The notes under the pieces were generated by a model. The model was not told where the DNA came from, did no database searches, and was given only the letters and a program-made list of their open reading frames with translations. From NCBI GenBank assembly GCA_014192065.1, contig BJHH01000002.1, positions 248,001 to 312,000 on the forward strand: a stretch of DNA of 64,000 bases, given 5' to 3'. This document shows positions 8,456 through 17,050 of the stretch, one piece after another (the first letter of the stretch is position 1; each line of letters begins with the position of its first letter). A program made the position numbers and the translations under genes. Source of the stretch: Gemmatimonadota bacterium (GTDB lineage Bacteria > Gemmatimonadota > Gemmatimonadetes > Gemmatimonadales > Gemmatimonadaceae).

Positions 8456-9446
8456 TCGTGCCGCCGAGCAGCTCTTGCAAGCCGTCGAACTCGATGTTGC
8501 CGCCAGACAGCAGGCAGACGACCGGAGTCGTCGGCTTCACGATGCCCGCGAGCAAGGCCGCCACCGTAATGGCACCGCTCGGCTCGGCCACCAGTTTGTG
8601 CCGGTCGAGCAGGAAGCGCACGGCAAGGGGAAGTTCGCTGTCGCCCACCGCGACGACGTCGTCCAAATACGCCTGATGGTGCTCGAATGTCAGGTTGCCG
8701 ATGCGCACCGCAAGCAGACCATCGGCGAGTCCGTGAGGATTCGCGGCAATCGTTACCGGCGCACCGGCGGCGCGCGCGTGCGACAGTTTGGGTGAATTCG
8801 ACGGCTCGATGCCGATCACGCGCGCGTTCGGTGTGAGCTGCTTGATCGCGGTCGACACACCGGCAGACAGCCCACCGCCGCCCACCTGTACCAGCACGGC
8901 GTAGTCGCCGAGCCCGAGTGCCATCGCGTCTTCGGCGATCTCGAGTCCCCCGGTGCCCTGCCCCGCGATGATAGAGGCGTCGTCGTACGGAGGAACCAGG
9001 ATCGCGCCCTCCTGCTCGACGATCTCCGTCGCCTTGGCCATACGCTCGGCGGTCGTCGTGCCGGCAAAGACTACCCGTCCGCCAAGCCGTTCGGCGCCAG
9101 CGACCTTCGCGCGAGGCGCGGTGGTCGGCATCACGATCGTGGCCTTGACCCCATAGAGTCGAGCGGCAAGCGCCACGGCCTGGCCGTGGTTGCCCGACGA
9201 CGGAGCGACGAGCCCTTTCGCGCGATCGACAGCCGAGAGCCGAGAAACGAAGGTATATGCGCCACGGAGCTTAAAGGCCCCGCCGCGCTGCAGCATTTCT
9301 GGCTTGAGATAGACCGGCACGCCCACGCGCTGCTCGAGATCGTACGAGCGCAGCAACGGCGTCCGAACGGCCACGTCACGCAGCGTGGCGGCTGCGCGCC
9401 GAATATCGTCGAGCGAAACGAGAGTAGAGTTCGCGGATCGCGTCAT
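8448..9446 (-). CDS. Threonine/serine dehydratase (fold-type II PLP enzyme)
   Basis: 332-residue PLP enzyme that likely deaminates L-threonine or L-serine to 2-oxobutyrate or pyruvate. The PLP lysine lies in GAFKLRGA (near residue 59), the substrate loop SSGNHGQA near 84-91, and the phosphate-binding GGGGLSAG near 190. The C-terminal SGGN contacts the cofactor. The protein ends after the catalytic domain with no ACT regulatory domain, so it resembles catabolic TdcB-type dehydratases or serine racemase rather than allosteric IlvA. It lies 52 bp downstream of gyrA on the same strand. Confidence 0.88.
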   Translation of the reverse strand: MTRSANSTLVSLDDIRRAAATLRDVAVRTPLLRSYDLEQRVGVPVYLKPEMLQRGGAFKLRGAYTFVSRLSAVDRAKGLVAPSSGNHGQAVALAARLYGVKATIVMPTTAPRAKVAGAERLGGRVVFAGTTTAERMAKATEIVEQEGAILVPPYDDASIIAGQGTGGLEIAEDAMALGLGDYAVLVQVGGGGLSAGVSTAIKQLTPNARVIGIEPSNSPKLSHARAAGAPVTIAANPHGLADGLLAVRIGNLTFEHHQAYLDDVVAVGDSELPLAVRFLLDRHKLVAEPSGAITVAALLAGIVKPTTPVVCLLSGGNIEFDGLQELLGGTTT

Positions 9447-9498
9447 GAGTACCGGTTATCTCTGATGATCTCCCTTATCCCTGCTCACGCCGTAGAAC

Positions 9499-12027
9499 TC
9501 ATTCCTCCGACGTGAGCTCGAGCACTTCGCCCGGGCCGGCATCGTCGCCGCCCTCGCCTTCACCACCACCTTCGGCGGTGTCGTCCGGCACGACACGCGC
9601 GACGGCCGTGACGAGGTCACCCGCCCCGAGGTTCATCAACTTCACGCCCTGCGTGTTGCGGCCCGCGACGCGCACGTCCTTGACTGGGGCTCGAATGGTC
9701 TGCCCCGTCTTCGTGATGAGCATGATCTCATCCTCGGGCAGGACTTCCATCAGCGCGACCACGTCGCCCGTTTTTTCTGTTCGGTTGACCGTCTTGATGC
9801 CCTTGCCGCCGCGTTTCTGCACGCGGTAGTCGTCAATGTGCGTGCACTTACCGATCGCATGCTCGCAGACCACCATCAAGGTGGCCTCGCGCTTGATCAC
9901 GACCATCCCGATCACCGCGTCACCCTCGCCCAGATCCACGCCCTTCACGCCGGTGGTGTCACGCCCCATGGCGCGCGCGTCCTGCTCGTGGAATCGTACG
10001 CTGAGTCCGTGCCGCGTGGCGATGACGATGTCATTCGTGCCGCCAGTCACCTGCACGTTGATGAGCTCATCGCCGTCCTCGATCTTGATGCCCTTCACGC
10101 CCGAGACGCGGACATTGGAGTATTCCGACAGTGCCGTCTTCTTGACCGTCCCGTTCTTGGTGCAGAAGAGCAAGAATTCGTCGTCCGTAAACTTCTTCAC
10201 CGGCACCATCGCCTTGATCACCGTGTCCGGCGTGACGTTGATCAGATTAATGATTGGCTTGCCCTTGGCGGCGCGGCCGGCCTGCGGAATCTCGTGCACC
10301 TTGAGCCAGAAGCAGCGTCCATCCTGTGTGAAGCAGAGGATGTAGTCGTGCGTCTGCGCGACGAAGAGGTGCTCGACGAAGTCCTCAGCCTTAAACTCGG
10401 CGCCGACGATCCCCTTGCCGCCGTGGCGTTGCTTGCGATACGTCGAGATTGACGTGCGCTTGATGTAGCCGGTGTGCGTGATCGTGACGACCATTTCTTC
10501 GTTGGCGATCAGGTCTTCGAGCGAGATCTCGCCCTGGTCACTCGTGATCTCGGTGCGACGGTCATCCCCATACGCCTCAACGATCTTCGCGAGTTCGTCC
10601 TTCATCATCTGCATGCGCATCGGCTTCGAGTCGAGCAGCGCGGCGAGTTCCTTGATGAGGGCGCGGACTTCCTGGAGTTCCTCCTCAAGCTTGCCGATCT
10701 CGAGGCCGGTGAGCTTCGCGAGGCGCATGTTGAGGATCGCCTCGGCCTGCTTCTCACTCAGCTTGAAACGCCGCTGCAGTTCCTTCGAAGCGCCCTCGGT
10801 GTCGTCGGCCGCGCGGATGACCTTGATGACCGCATCGATGTTGTCGACGGCGATCTTGAGGCCATCGAGGATGTGCTCGCGCTCACGCGCCTTGTCGACG
10901 TCGAACTGCGTCCGCCGGACGATGACTTCGTGCCGGTGGTGGATGAAGTGCAGTAGCGCCTCGCGCATACCCATCACGCGCGGCACAAGGCGGCGCGTCG
11001 TGGGATCGGGCACGAGGGCCAGCATGATCACGCCGAAGGTGCTCTGCATCGACGTGTGCTTGTACAGCTGGTTCAGCACGACGCGCGGAATGGCGTCGCG
11101 CTTGAGCTCGATCACGATGCGCGTTTGGCTCGACGACTCGTCGCGCAGGTCGCTGATCCCTTCCAGTTTCTTGTCGCGCACGAGCTCCGCGATCGACGAC
11201 ACCAGCGTCGAACGATTCGCCTGGTACGGAAGCGCCGTCACGACAATCTGTGACTTATTGCCCTTCTCGTTCTCCTCGATCCCGGCGCGCGCACGCATCA
11301 CGATCTTGCCGCGGCCCGTTTCGAGGTAGTCCTTGATGCCCGCGGTGCCGTAGACGTAGGCACCCGTCGGAAAATCGGGACCCTTGATGTGCTGGCGAAT
11401 GTCGTCGGCCGTCAGCGACGCGTCGTCAATCAGCGCCACCACCGCCGACACGATCTCGCGCAAGTTGTGCGGCGGAATGTTCGTCGCCATGCCGACCGCG
11501 ATGCCGCTCGACCCGTTCACCATCAGGTTCGGGAGCCCGCTCGGAAGCACTGTCGGCTCCTCGAGGCGATCGTCGTAGTTCGGGATGTAGTCGACGGTGT
11601 TCTTTTCGATGTCGGCCAGCATCTCGGTCGCGATGCGCGTCAGCCGCGCCTCAGTATACCGATAGGCCGCGGCGCTGTCGCCGTCCATCGAGCCAAAGTT
11701 TCCCTGGCCATCCACAAGCGGGTAGCGCAGCGAGAAGTCCTGCACCATGCGCACCATCGCGTCGTACACCGCGCTGTCGCCATGCGGGTGGTACTTGCCG
11801 AGCACGTCGCCGACCACCGTGGCGGACTTCTTGTAGCCGCGACCGGGCACGAGGCCCAGTTCGTTCATCGCGTACAGAATCCGTCGGTGCACCGGCTTGA
11901 GTCCGTCGCGCACATCTGGCAACGCGCGACTGACGATGACGCTCATCGAATAGTTGATGAACGACTCGCGAATCTCGTCGTCAATGAGCCGCGGGAGAAT
12001 CCGTTCGCGGTTGTTAGGAGCGGTCAT
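9499..12027 (-). CDS. gyrA: DNA gyrase subunit A
   Basis: 842-residue type II topoisomerase subunit that introduces negative supercoils together with GyrB. The catalytic tyrosine is Tyr124 in [11 protein letters not shown]. The quinolone-determining region reads [12 protein letters not shown] with Ser85 and Asp89, i.e. the sensitive-type residues. The C-terminal beta-pinwheel carries a GyrA box (QKRGGKG), which supports gyrase rather than topoisomerase IV. The protein ends in an acidic Gly/Glu/Asp-rich tail of about 30 residues, as in GyrA proteins with a regulatory tail. A promoter is visible about 50 nt upstream. The Shine-Dalgarno AGGA is only about 2 nt from the ATG. Confidence 0.97.
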   Translation of the reverse strand: MTAPNNRERILPRLIDDEIRESFINYSMSVIVSRALPDVRDGLKPVHRRILYAMNELGLVPGRGYKKSATVVGDVLGKYHPHGDSAVYDAMVRMVQDFSLRYPLVDGQGNFGSMDGDSAAAYRYTEARLTRIATEMLADIEKNTVDYIPNYDDRLEEPTVLPSGLPNLMVNGSSGIAVGMATNIPPHNLREIVSAVVALIDDASLTADDIRQHIKGPDFPTGAYVYGTAGIKDYLETGRGKIVMRARAGIEENEKGNKSQIVVTALPYQANRSTLVSSIAELVRDKKLEGISDLRDESSSQTRIVIELKRDAIPRVVLNQLYKHTSMQSTFGVIMLALVPDPTTRRLVPRVMGMREALLHFIHHRHEVIVRRTQFDVDKAREREHILDGLKIAVDNIDAVIKVIRAADDTEGASKELQRRFKLSEKQAEAILNMRLAKLTGLEIGKLEEELQEVRALIKELAALLDSKPMRMQMMKDELAKIVEAYGDDRRTEITSDQGEISLEDLIANEEMVVTITHTGYIKRTSISTYRKQRHGGKGIVGAEFKAEDFVEHLFVAQTHDYILCFTQDGRCFWLKVHEIPQAGRAAKGKPIINLINVTPDTVIKAMVPVKKFTDDEFLLFCTKNGTVKKTALSEYSNVRVSGVKGIKIEDGDELINVQVTGGTNDIVIATRHGLSVRFHEQDARAMGRDTTGVKGVDLGEGDAVIGMVVIKREATLMVVCEHAIGKCTHIDDYRVQKRGGKGIKTVNRTEKTGDVVALMEVLPEDEIMLITKTGQTIRAPVKDVRVAGRNTQGVKLMNLGAGDLVTAVARVVPDDTAEGGGEGEGGDDAGPGEVLELTSEE

Positions 12028-12234
12028 TTCCTAGACGGGAAAAGGGGGGTCCGAGCCGCGGTTACTGAACGTGGAAATCTACCCATTTCACCAAGGCAAA
12101 TCAACGATTTTAAGCCCCCCTAACCCATTGGGGCAGAGAGGCTTATCCGAGCCGGTTACGGGGTCGATCTGACGATGTGGAGAACCGGCGGTTCCGGCCG
12201 GCGCCTGTCGGCTCCGCGCCGAGTGCCACCACGG
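12028..12234. other. Intergenic region upstream of gyrA
   Basis: 207 bp between two minus-strand genes. It holds the gyrA promoter (12076-12104) and relatively A/T-rich DNA around 12060-12115. The part at 12130-12234 is GC-rich and contains no reading frame or clear terminator for the upstream channel gene that I can support. Confidence 0.5.
12076..12104 (-). promoter_or_regulatory. Predicted gyrA promoter
   Basis: Read on the minus strand: TTGATT (12104-12099), a 17-nt spacer, then TAGATT (12081-12076). Both hexamers match the sigma-70 consensus at four of six bases with ideal spacing. Transcription would start near 12069, giving a leader of about 40 nt before the gyrA ATG. The surrounding A/T richness contrasts with the GC-rich neighbourhood. 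Confidence 0.65.
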
Positions 12235-12972
12235 TCACTTCGTCGCTGGGCCGTCGAGCTCCTCGGCAGCTTCCTCGGTCTGCACCTCGCGGTCAATCGC
12301 CTCGCGCTCGGCCTTGTAGCGCTCGTACCACGAGCGCGTGATCTCGCCGGCGAGGTCACGGGTGCCGAGCCCAAAGCTGAGCGCCATCGCGAGTGCCACC
12401 GCACCGAAGATGATCGCAAACGCCGTCGTCACGATGTTCGTTGCGACGCCGAGTTCCTGCAGCGACATGAAGACCGCCAACACCACCACGCCCCCCTTGC
12501 CAGCCCGGGCGAGGGTCGGACCGCCATGGAGCGAGTGCGTACTCGCCATGATCAGTCCACCAACGAAATCACCGAGCACGATGCCAAGGATCACGATGAC
12601 GATCGCGGTGATCACGCTCGGGACATAGCCCACCAACTCGGAGAAGACGGGCGCCAGCGAATCGATGCCCAGCGCGTTGGCCGCGACGAGCATCGCGGTG
12701 AACATTACCGCCCAAAAGGCGAGGTGCGCGATGATCCGCGACGGATTGAAGTGCGCGCCGGCGCTGGCCATTGCGCCCATCACGCCGCCCTTGCGCAACA
12801 GATCGTTGAGGCGGATTCGGCGCAGCAGGCGCGTGAATCCCTTCTGGACGAGTTTCGCGAGGACGTACCCGAGCAGCAGTACGAGGCCCGCGCCGACGAA
12901 CGCAGGAAGGAAATCCCAGAGCAGCGTGAGACTCTGCTGCAGCCGGTCGATGAAGTTCACGGAGTTGGGCAC
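12235..12972 (-). CDS. Mechanosensitive-channel-type membrane protein (TM-helix repeats)
   Basis: 245-residue inner-membrane protein resembling the conserved TM-helix repeat family linked to small-conductance mechanosensitive channels. Helices are visible at about 15-40, 70-95, 105-135 and 150-190, with Gly-rich repeats such as FVGAGLVLLLGYVLAKLV and VIVILGIVLGDFVGGLI. It then has GLGTRDLAGEI and a charged C-terminal tail. A large MscS cytoplasmic domain is absent. The GTG at 12972 is preferred: a TAGATT box ends at 12990, and the longer frame to 13035 would start upstream of that promoter and adds an unconvincing hydrophilic leader. Confidence 0.78.
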   Translation of the reverse strand: MPNSVNFIDRLQQSLTLLWDFLPAFVGAGLVLLLGYVLAKLVQKGFTRLLRRIRLNDLLRKGGVMGAMASAGAHFNPSRIIAHLAFWAVMFTAMLVAANALGIDSLAPVFSELVGYVPSVITAIVIVILGIVLGDFVGGLIMASTHSLHGGPTLARAGKGGVVVLAVFMSLQELGVATNIVTTAFAIIFGAVALAMALSFGLGTRDLAGEITRSWYERYKAEREAIDREVQTEEAAEELDGPATK

Positions 12973-12989
12973 TCGAAAGAGGTACCCTG

Positions 12990-12995
12990 AATCTA
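12990..12995 (-). promoter_or_regulatory. TAGATT -10-like box before the channel gene
   Basis: TAGATT on the minus strand, 17 nt before the GTG start at 12972. No convincing -35 is visible at the usual distance. It is reported because the same hexamer sits at the expected place before other genes in the window. It would give a leader of about 10 nt. Confidence 0.35.
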
Positions 12996-13074
12996 GAAGC
13001 TCATGCTCCCCAGCGCATAGGTGCTGCCCATCCAAGGGCAGCCGCCACGACGCCGGAGCGGCCGTGCGATACGC

Positions 13075-13299
13075 TCAGTTCCGGGTCCCGCGCCTCACAT
13101 CGAAGAGCGCGCTCCGTCGGCAGCTCGGGCAGATCAGCCATTCGCGTTGTCGGGCGTAGCCGAGGCCAAAGCTCCCGCCACCGATGCTGCGCGCGGTCAT
13201 CGCTACTGCGCACCGGGGGCACGCTGGCATCTCGCCAAGCGCGAATGCCTCTCGCAGCGCCCGCTGCTCGCCGGCGGTAAAGAGGGCGTCGTCAGCCAC
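13075..13299 (-). CDS. Small zinc-ribbon protein, unknown function
   Basis: 74-residue protein with two CxxC knuckles, CPRC (27-30) and CPSC (57-60), which should bind one zinc ion. It ends in a basic tail (RRGTRN). The helical N-terminal part precedes the ribbon. The GTG at 13299 is chosen because AAGGGG lies 6 nt upstream; a TTG at 13323 would add eight residues. It starts 39 bp after the alcohol dehydrogenase stop on the same strand and may be co-transcribed. Function is unknown; nucleic-acid binding is only a possibility. Confidence 0.65.
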   Translation of the reverse strand: MADDALFTAGEQRALREAFALGEMPACPRCAVAMTARSIGGGSFGLGYARQREWLICPSCRRSALFDVRRGTRN

Positions 13300-13338
13300 G
13301 CGGAGCCCCTTGCCCGTCGCCAAATCGGCGCTGACGCG

Positions 13339-14388
13339 TCACCCGTCCGCCTCGGCCACCTGAATCACGACCTTCCCAAATTGCTGGCCGCTCGCCAGTC
13401 GTTCAAACGCCTCCCTTCCCTGCTCCAGTGGCGTCACCGAGTCCACCGGCATCACGAGCCGGCCAGCCACGAACTCGTCGATCACCGCATGAAACTCCGA
13501 CTCGCTCGACATCGTCGAGCCAAGAATCGTCCACTGGTTCCAGAAGAGCCGGCGCACATCGACCTGTACGATCGGTCCGGTCGTACCGCCGCAGGACACC
13601 AGCCGCCCCCGCCGCCCGAGCGCCCCGAGTGAACTTGGCCAGCTCGCCGAGCCGGAGTTGTCCACGACGACGTCAGCGCCGCGCTTCCCGGTCCGGGCGC
13701 GCACCTCGCGGGCCACATCCTGGGTCAGATAGTTGAACCCTTCGTCCGCCCCCAAGGCGCGCGCGCGGGCGAGCTTGTCGTCGCTCGACGACGTCACCCA
13801 GACCCGTGCACCGCGCGCCTTGGCGATCTGGAGCGCTGCGAGCGCCACTGGGCTGCCGATGCCTTGGATGAGCACGAGGTCTGCCGCCGTCACCTGCGCC
13901 CGGGTGACCAGCATCCGCCACGCAGTGAGCGACGACAACGGGAAGGCGGCGGCGAGCGGATCTGGAATCGAATCCGGGATCTGTCGCACGTGCGTGGCGG
14001 GCACCACGACGTACTCCGCGAAGGTGCCCGGCCGGTGTTCGCCAAGCACCGCAAAGTTGAGGCAGAGCGGGTGCTGCCCGTCGAGGCAGTACTCGCACAT
14101 GCCACAGCCGATGCCGGGGTTGAGCACCACGCGGTCACCGACCTTCACGTTGGTCACGGCGTCACCCACCTCGTCGATCTCGCCGACCGCGTCGGAGCCG
14201 AGGATCCAGGGCGGCGCGATCGTGAAGCCGGGGAGCCCCGCGACCACGTAGAGATCGAGGTGGTTCAGCGATGCCGCCGCCACCCGCACCCGAACGTCAC
14301 CGGGCTGCGCGACGATGGGTTCCGGGAGGTCGTCCCGGAAGGTCACGCGGTCGAGGGATCCGTGCTCGTCAATTGTCAGCGCGCGCAT
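13339..14388 (-). CDS. Zinc-type medium-chain alcohol dehydrogenase/quinone oxidoreductase
   Basis: 349-residue NAD(P)-dependent MDR-family oxidoreductase. The GroES-like N-terminal domain keeps the structural-zinc loop CGMCEYCLDGQHPLC (near 95-109) and a GSDAVGEIDEVG motif. Ligands typical of a catalytic zinc are not clearly present: NHLDLYV replaces the usual Cys-containing motif, as in some quinone oxidoreductases. The Rossmann domain starts near 165 (LIQGIGSPVALAALQIAK), in which the usual GxGxxG is changed to GIGSPV. Substrate is unknown. It diverges from sucB across 78 bp. Confidence 0.85.
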   Translation of the reverse strand: MRALTIDEHGSLDRVTFRDDLPEPIVAQPGDVRVRVAAASLNHLDLYVVAGLPGFTIAPPWILGSDAVGEIDEVGDAVTNVKVGDRVVLNPGIGCGMCEYCLDGQHPLCLNFAVLGEHRPGTFAEYVVVPATHVRQIPDSIPDPLAAAFPLSSLTAWRMLVTRAQVTAADLVLIQGIGSPVALAALQIAKARGARVWVTSSSDDKLARARALGADEGFNYLTQDVAREVRARTGKRGADVVVDNSGSASWPSSLGALGRRGRLVSCGGTTGPIVQVDVRRLFWNQWTILGSTMSSESEFHAVIDEFVAGRLVMPVDSVTPLEQGREAFERLASGQQFGKVVIQVAEADG

Positions 14389-14466
14389 CTTTCTGCCCGA
14401 TAAGCGTGGCCACGGTCGACCCGAGGCGTGGACGTGTAATGTGTCATGAGTCTATTATGTTCGTTC

Positions 14467-15771
14467 ATGGTCTCGATCAAGGTTCCTCCGCTCGGCGAGT
14501 CCATCTCCGAAGCCACTGTCTCCCGATGGCTCAAGCAGGCAGGCGATGTCGTTGCTGCCGGTGACACGCTCGTCGAGCTGGAGACCGACAAGATTACGGT
14601 AGAAGTGCCCGCACTCAAGGCGGGCACGCTTCTTCGCCACCTCAAGTCCGAAGGCGATGTGGTCGCCGTGGGCGATCCACTCGGCGAACTCGACGACTCG
14701 GCGACAGGCGCCACGGCTCCCGCAATCGCCGCCGTGCCTCCTGCAGCACCCCCAGCTGCGCCACCTGCTGCGCCAACCGCCGCGCTGTCAGCCGACATTC
14801 GCAGCGCACCGTCGGCGAGAAAACTTGCTGAAGTTGCCGGGATCGATCTTGCCGCCATTCAGGGCACGGGCCGTGGCGGAGTCGTGAGCAAGCCCGATGT
14901 TGTCGCCGCCATGGGAGCGCCGGCTCCGGCTGCACCCACGGCTCCGGCTGCACCCCCGGCCCCGGCTGCACCCCCGGCTGCACCCCAGCCGCCGGTCGCA
15001 TCGGTGCCACGGGGCGCGGCCACAGCGGCGACTGCCCCGACGCCCTTTGCCCTCGCCGAACCGCCCGCTCAGGCCCAGCGGGAGGTGCGCGAGAAGATGA
15101 CGACGCGCCGCAAGCGCATCGCCGAAAACCTGCTCAATGCACAGCACCAGACTGCGCACCTCACGACGTTCAACGAAATCGACATGTCGGCGATGGTCGC
15201 GCTCCGCGACCGGATGAAGGAACGGGTCGAGAAAACGCACGGCCTGAAACTCAGCTACATGCCGTTCTTCGCAAAGGCAGCCATCGTCGCGCTCGAACAG
15301 TTCCGGACGGTGAACGGCCGCGTGGACGGCGACACGATCGTCTACCACAACTACGTGAACCTCGGCATCGCGGTGGCGAGCGACGCCGGACTCGTCGTAC
15401 CGAACCTCAAGGATGCCCAACGCATGGGTGTGCTTGGGCTCGCGCGAGCGATCGCCGCGCTCGCCGCGCGCGCGCGCGACGGCAAACTCACGATCGACGA
15501 CCTCACGGCCGGCACCTTCACGATCACCAACGGTGGCGTGTTCGGGTCCCTGCTCTCGACTCCGATCATCAACTACCCGCAGGTCGGTATTCTCGGGCTG
15601 CACAAGATGCAGGACCGGCCGGTGGCCGTGAACGGCCAAGTCATGATTCGTCCGATGATGTACATCGCGCTTTCGTACGATCACCGGCTGATCGATGGCC
15701 AACAGGCCGTGCTCTTTCTCGTGAAGATCAAGGAACTGATGGAAGATCCCGAATCGATGCTCATTTCGTAG
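14467..15771 (+). CDS. sucB: 2-oxoglutarate dehydrogenase E2 (dihydrolipoyl succinyltransferase)
   Basis: 434-residue E2 core of a 2-oxoacid dehydrogenase complex, most like the succinyl type. The lipoyl domain (1-75) carries the lipoylated Lys42 in [11 protein letters not shown]. An Ala/Pro linker follows, then the E3/E1-binding domain (near 115-155, [12 protein letters not shown]). A second, longer Ala/Pro linker built from near-repeats leads to the catalytic domain (about 210-434) with [13 protein letters not shown], whose His and Asp are catalytic. The ATG at 14467 is favoured because the family begins at this point; an upstream ATG at 14446 would add seven residues. lpd (E3) lies about 1.3 kb downstream. 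E1 of this type is not in the window. Confidence 0.93.
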   Translation: MVSIKVPPLGESISEATVSRWLKQAGDVVAAGDTLVELETDKITVEVPALKAGTLLRHLKSEGDVVAVGDPLGELDDSATGATAPAIAAVPPAAPPAAPPAAPTAALSADIRSAPSARKLAEVAGIDLAAIQGTGRGGVVSKPDVVAAMGAPAPAAPTAPAAPPAPAAPPAAPQPPVASVPRGAATAATAPTPFALAEPPAQAQREVREKMTTRRKRIAENLLNAQHQTAHLTTFNEIDMSAMVALRDRMKERVEKTHGLKLSYMPFFAKAAIVALEQFRTVNGRVDGDTIVYHNYVNLGIAVASDAGLVVPNLKDAQRMGVLGLARAIAALAARARDGKLTIDDLTAGTFTITNGGVFGSLLSTPIINYPQVGILGLHKMQDRPVAVNGQVMIRPMMYIALSYDHRLIDGQQAVLFLVKIKELMEDPESMLIS

Positions 15772-15780
15772 CATCGTCCG

Positions 15781-15808
15781 GGCCGGCGTCGGCATGGCGC
15801 CGGCCTTC
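15781..15808 (+). terminator. Hairpin after sucB
   Basis: GGCCGGCG (15781-15788) pairs with CGCCGGCC (15798-15805) over a 9-nt loop. It begins 9 bp after the sucB stop, between convergent genes. Only a weak T tail (TTCGTGCTT) follows, so termination efficiency is uncertain. Confidence 0.5.
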
Positions 15809-15813
15809 GTGCT

Positions 15814-16956
15814 TCAGGGTCTTGGCGCCGTGAATGTCACAGGCAGCTGATAGACCTGTGCCACAGGCCGCTGCTCCTTGATGGCCGGCAGGAAGGTCGC
15901 TTCGAGCACCGCCAGGCGTACCGCATCGGCGAACCCGATGTGTGTGGCCGAGACCACGCCGATCGACTCCTTGTTGAGCTTGCCATCGGCATCGATGATG
16001 AACTCAATCACCGCCGAACCGCTCACTCCCGCGGCGCGAAGCGAGTCGGGATAATCGGGCTCCTGCAGCGACACGACCTTCGCCGGCGTGTCCACCTCAC
16101 TCACCACGAACACCCGCTGCGCGTCAAGCAGGCGGACGATCGAGTCCGCGTCGATCGTGGGTCGTGGCATTGGACGCTCGCCTCGCCGCGTCCAGATGAC
16201 GATCGCCCCGCATCCCTGCGCGTATGGCGGCCCCTGGAATTGCGGCGGGACCAGCGACGGACTCGAATAGACCTCGATCGCCTCGACCGTGCCCGGCGGT
16301 AGTAGGTCCGGGTCGAACGGAATGCCGAGCAATGCTTGGCCGTCCAGCCAGAACAACGGCGCACAGCGATTGTTCCGGAGGCGGACTTCGGTGAAGTTGC
16401 GCTGCGTTCGGGCCATCGAGACGCCCGGCACGCGACGCAGAATGTCGCTGAACCGCGACGGGTTGCTCTTCATGAAGTCGTCGCGGTAGACGAAGTGGCC
16501 ATTGCCACCGGTGCGTTGGCGTTCGCGAATCGCGCCCACCATGGTCTTCGTTTCGCCGCTCACCGCGTTCACCACGACCGGTCGCACCATCTGGATCGCT
16601 CTCGTCAGGCGGACAACGAGCGCCGGCGCCGCCGGCTGCGGTAGGTGCACGACCACGGTCTCTGGGCGGAACCCGATCCGCCGCAGGACGATGCGCGGCA
16701 CAGTGTCGCCAAGCACGAACAGCTCGAAGGTTCCGTCCTCTCCGGTAACGGCTGGCCTGTTCGCAGATCCAATGACGCGCACCTGTGCACCGACGACCCA
16801 TTCGCCACTCACCGAAATCGCGGATCCCGTCAGGCGGGTCTGCACGAGCTGCGCCCCGGCCGGCGCGACAAGCGCCGCTGCCAGCACGGTCGCCAGTGCC
16901 GCCGCCATCGCCTTCGGTGCCGTCGCCTTCGGTGCCATCGCCAAACCGCCGCCCAT
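15814..16956 (-). CDS. Carboxypeptidase-reg / TonB-plug / TonB-C fusion protein
   Basis: 380-residue exported protein. A signal peptide (to about APAGAQ, residue 36) is followed by a carboxypeptidase-regulatory-like beta domain (about 40-115). A TonB-receptor plug-like segment comes next (about 155-260, with DILRRVPGVSMARTQ and VEAIEVYSS), then a TonB C-terminal-like domain (about 290-378, with QEPDYPDSLRAAGVSG and DGKLNKESIG). A receptor beta-barrel is absent, as are an ExbBD-contacting helix and a Pro-rich spacer, so it is neither an ordinary receptor nor an ordinary TonB. The start at 16956 has GCGAGG 4 nt upstream. It lies opposite and between sucB and lpd. Confidence 0.75.
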   Translation of the reverse strand: MGGGLAMAPKATAPKAMAAALATVLAAALVAPAGAQLVQTRLTGSAISVSGEWVVGAQVRVIGSANRPAVTGEDGTFELFVLGDTVPRIVLRRIGFRPETVVVHLPQPAAPALVVRLTRAIQMVRPVVVNAVSGETKTMVGAIRERQRTGGNGHFVYRDDFMKSNPSRFSDILRRVPGVSMARTQRNFTEVRLRNNRCAPLFWLDGQALLGIPFDPDLLPPGTVEAIEVYSSPSLVPPQFQGPPYAQGCGAIVIWTRRGERPMPRPTIDADSIVRLLDAQRVFVVSEVDTPAKVVSLQEPDYPDSLRAAGVSGSAVIEFIIDADGKLNKESIGVVSATHIGFADAVRLAVLEATFLPAIKEQRPVAQVYQLPVTFTAPRP

Positions 16957-17001
16957 TCGCCTCGCCCTTGGCGACAGCGAGACCCGATTCGCCGACACCG
17001 T

Positions 17002-17007
17002 TAGATT
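17002..17007 (+). promoter_or_regulatory. TAGATT -10-like box before lpd
   Basis: TAGATT on the + strand in an A/T-rich stretch, 43 nt before the GTG start of lpd. The -35 position holds GAGACC (three of six matches to TTGACA). It lies just upstream of the divergent fusion gene's start, within its 5' region. The predicted lpd leader is about 37 nt. Confidence 0.4.
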
Positions 17008-17050
17008 TTGCGTTGGATTACCATCTACAACCAATTACCCAATCCGTCCA

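Noticed and set aside
10472-11329. Long plus-strand Ser/Arg-rich frame
   Set aside because: It lies wholly antisense to conserved gyrA and has composition typical of a shadow frame in GC-rich DNA.
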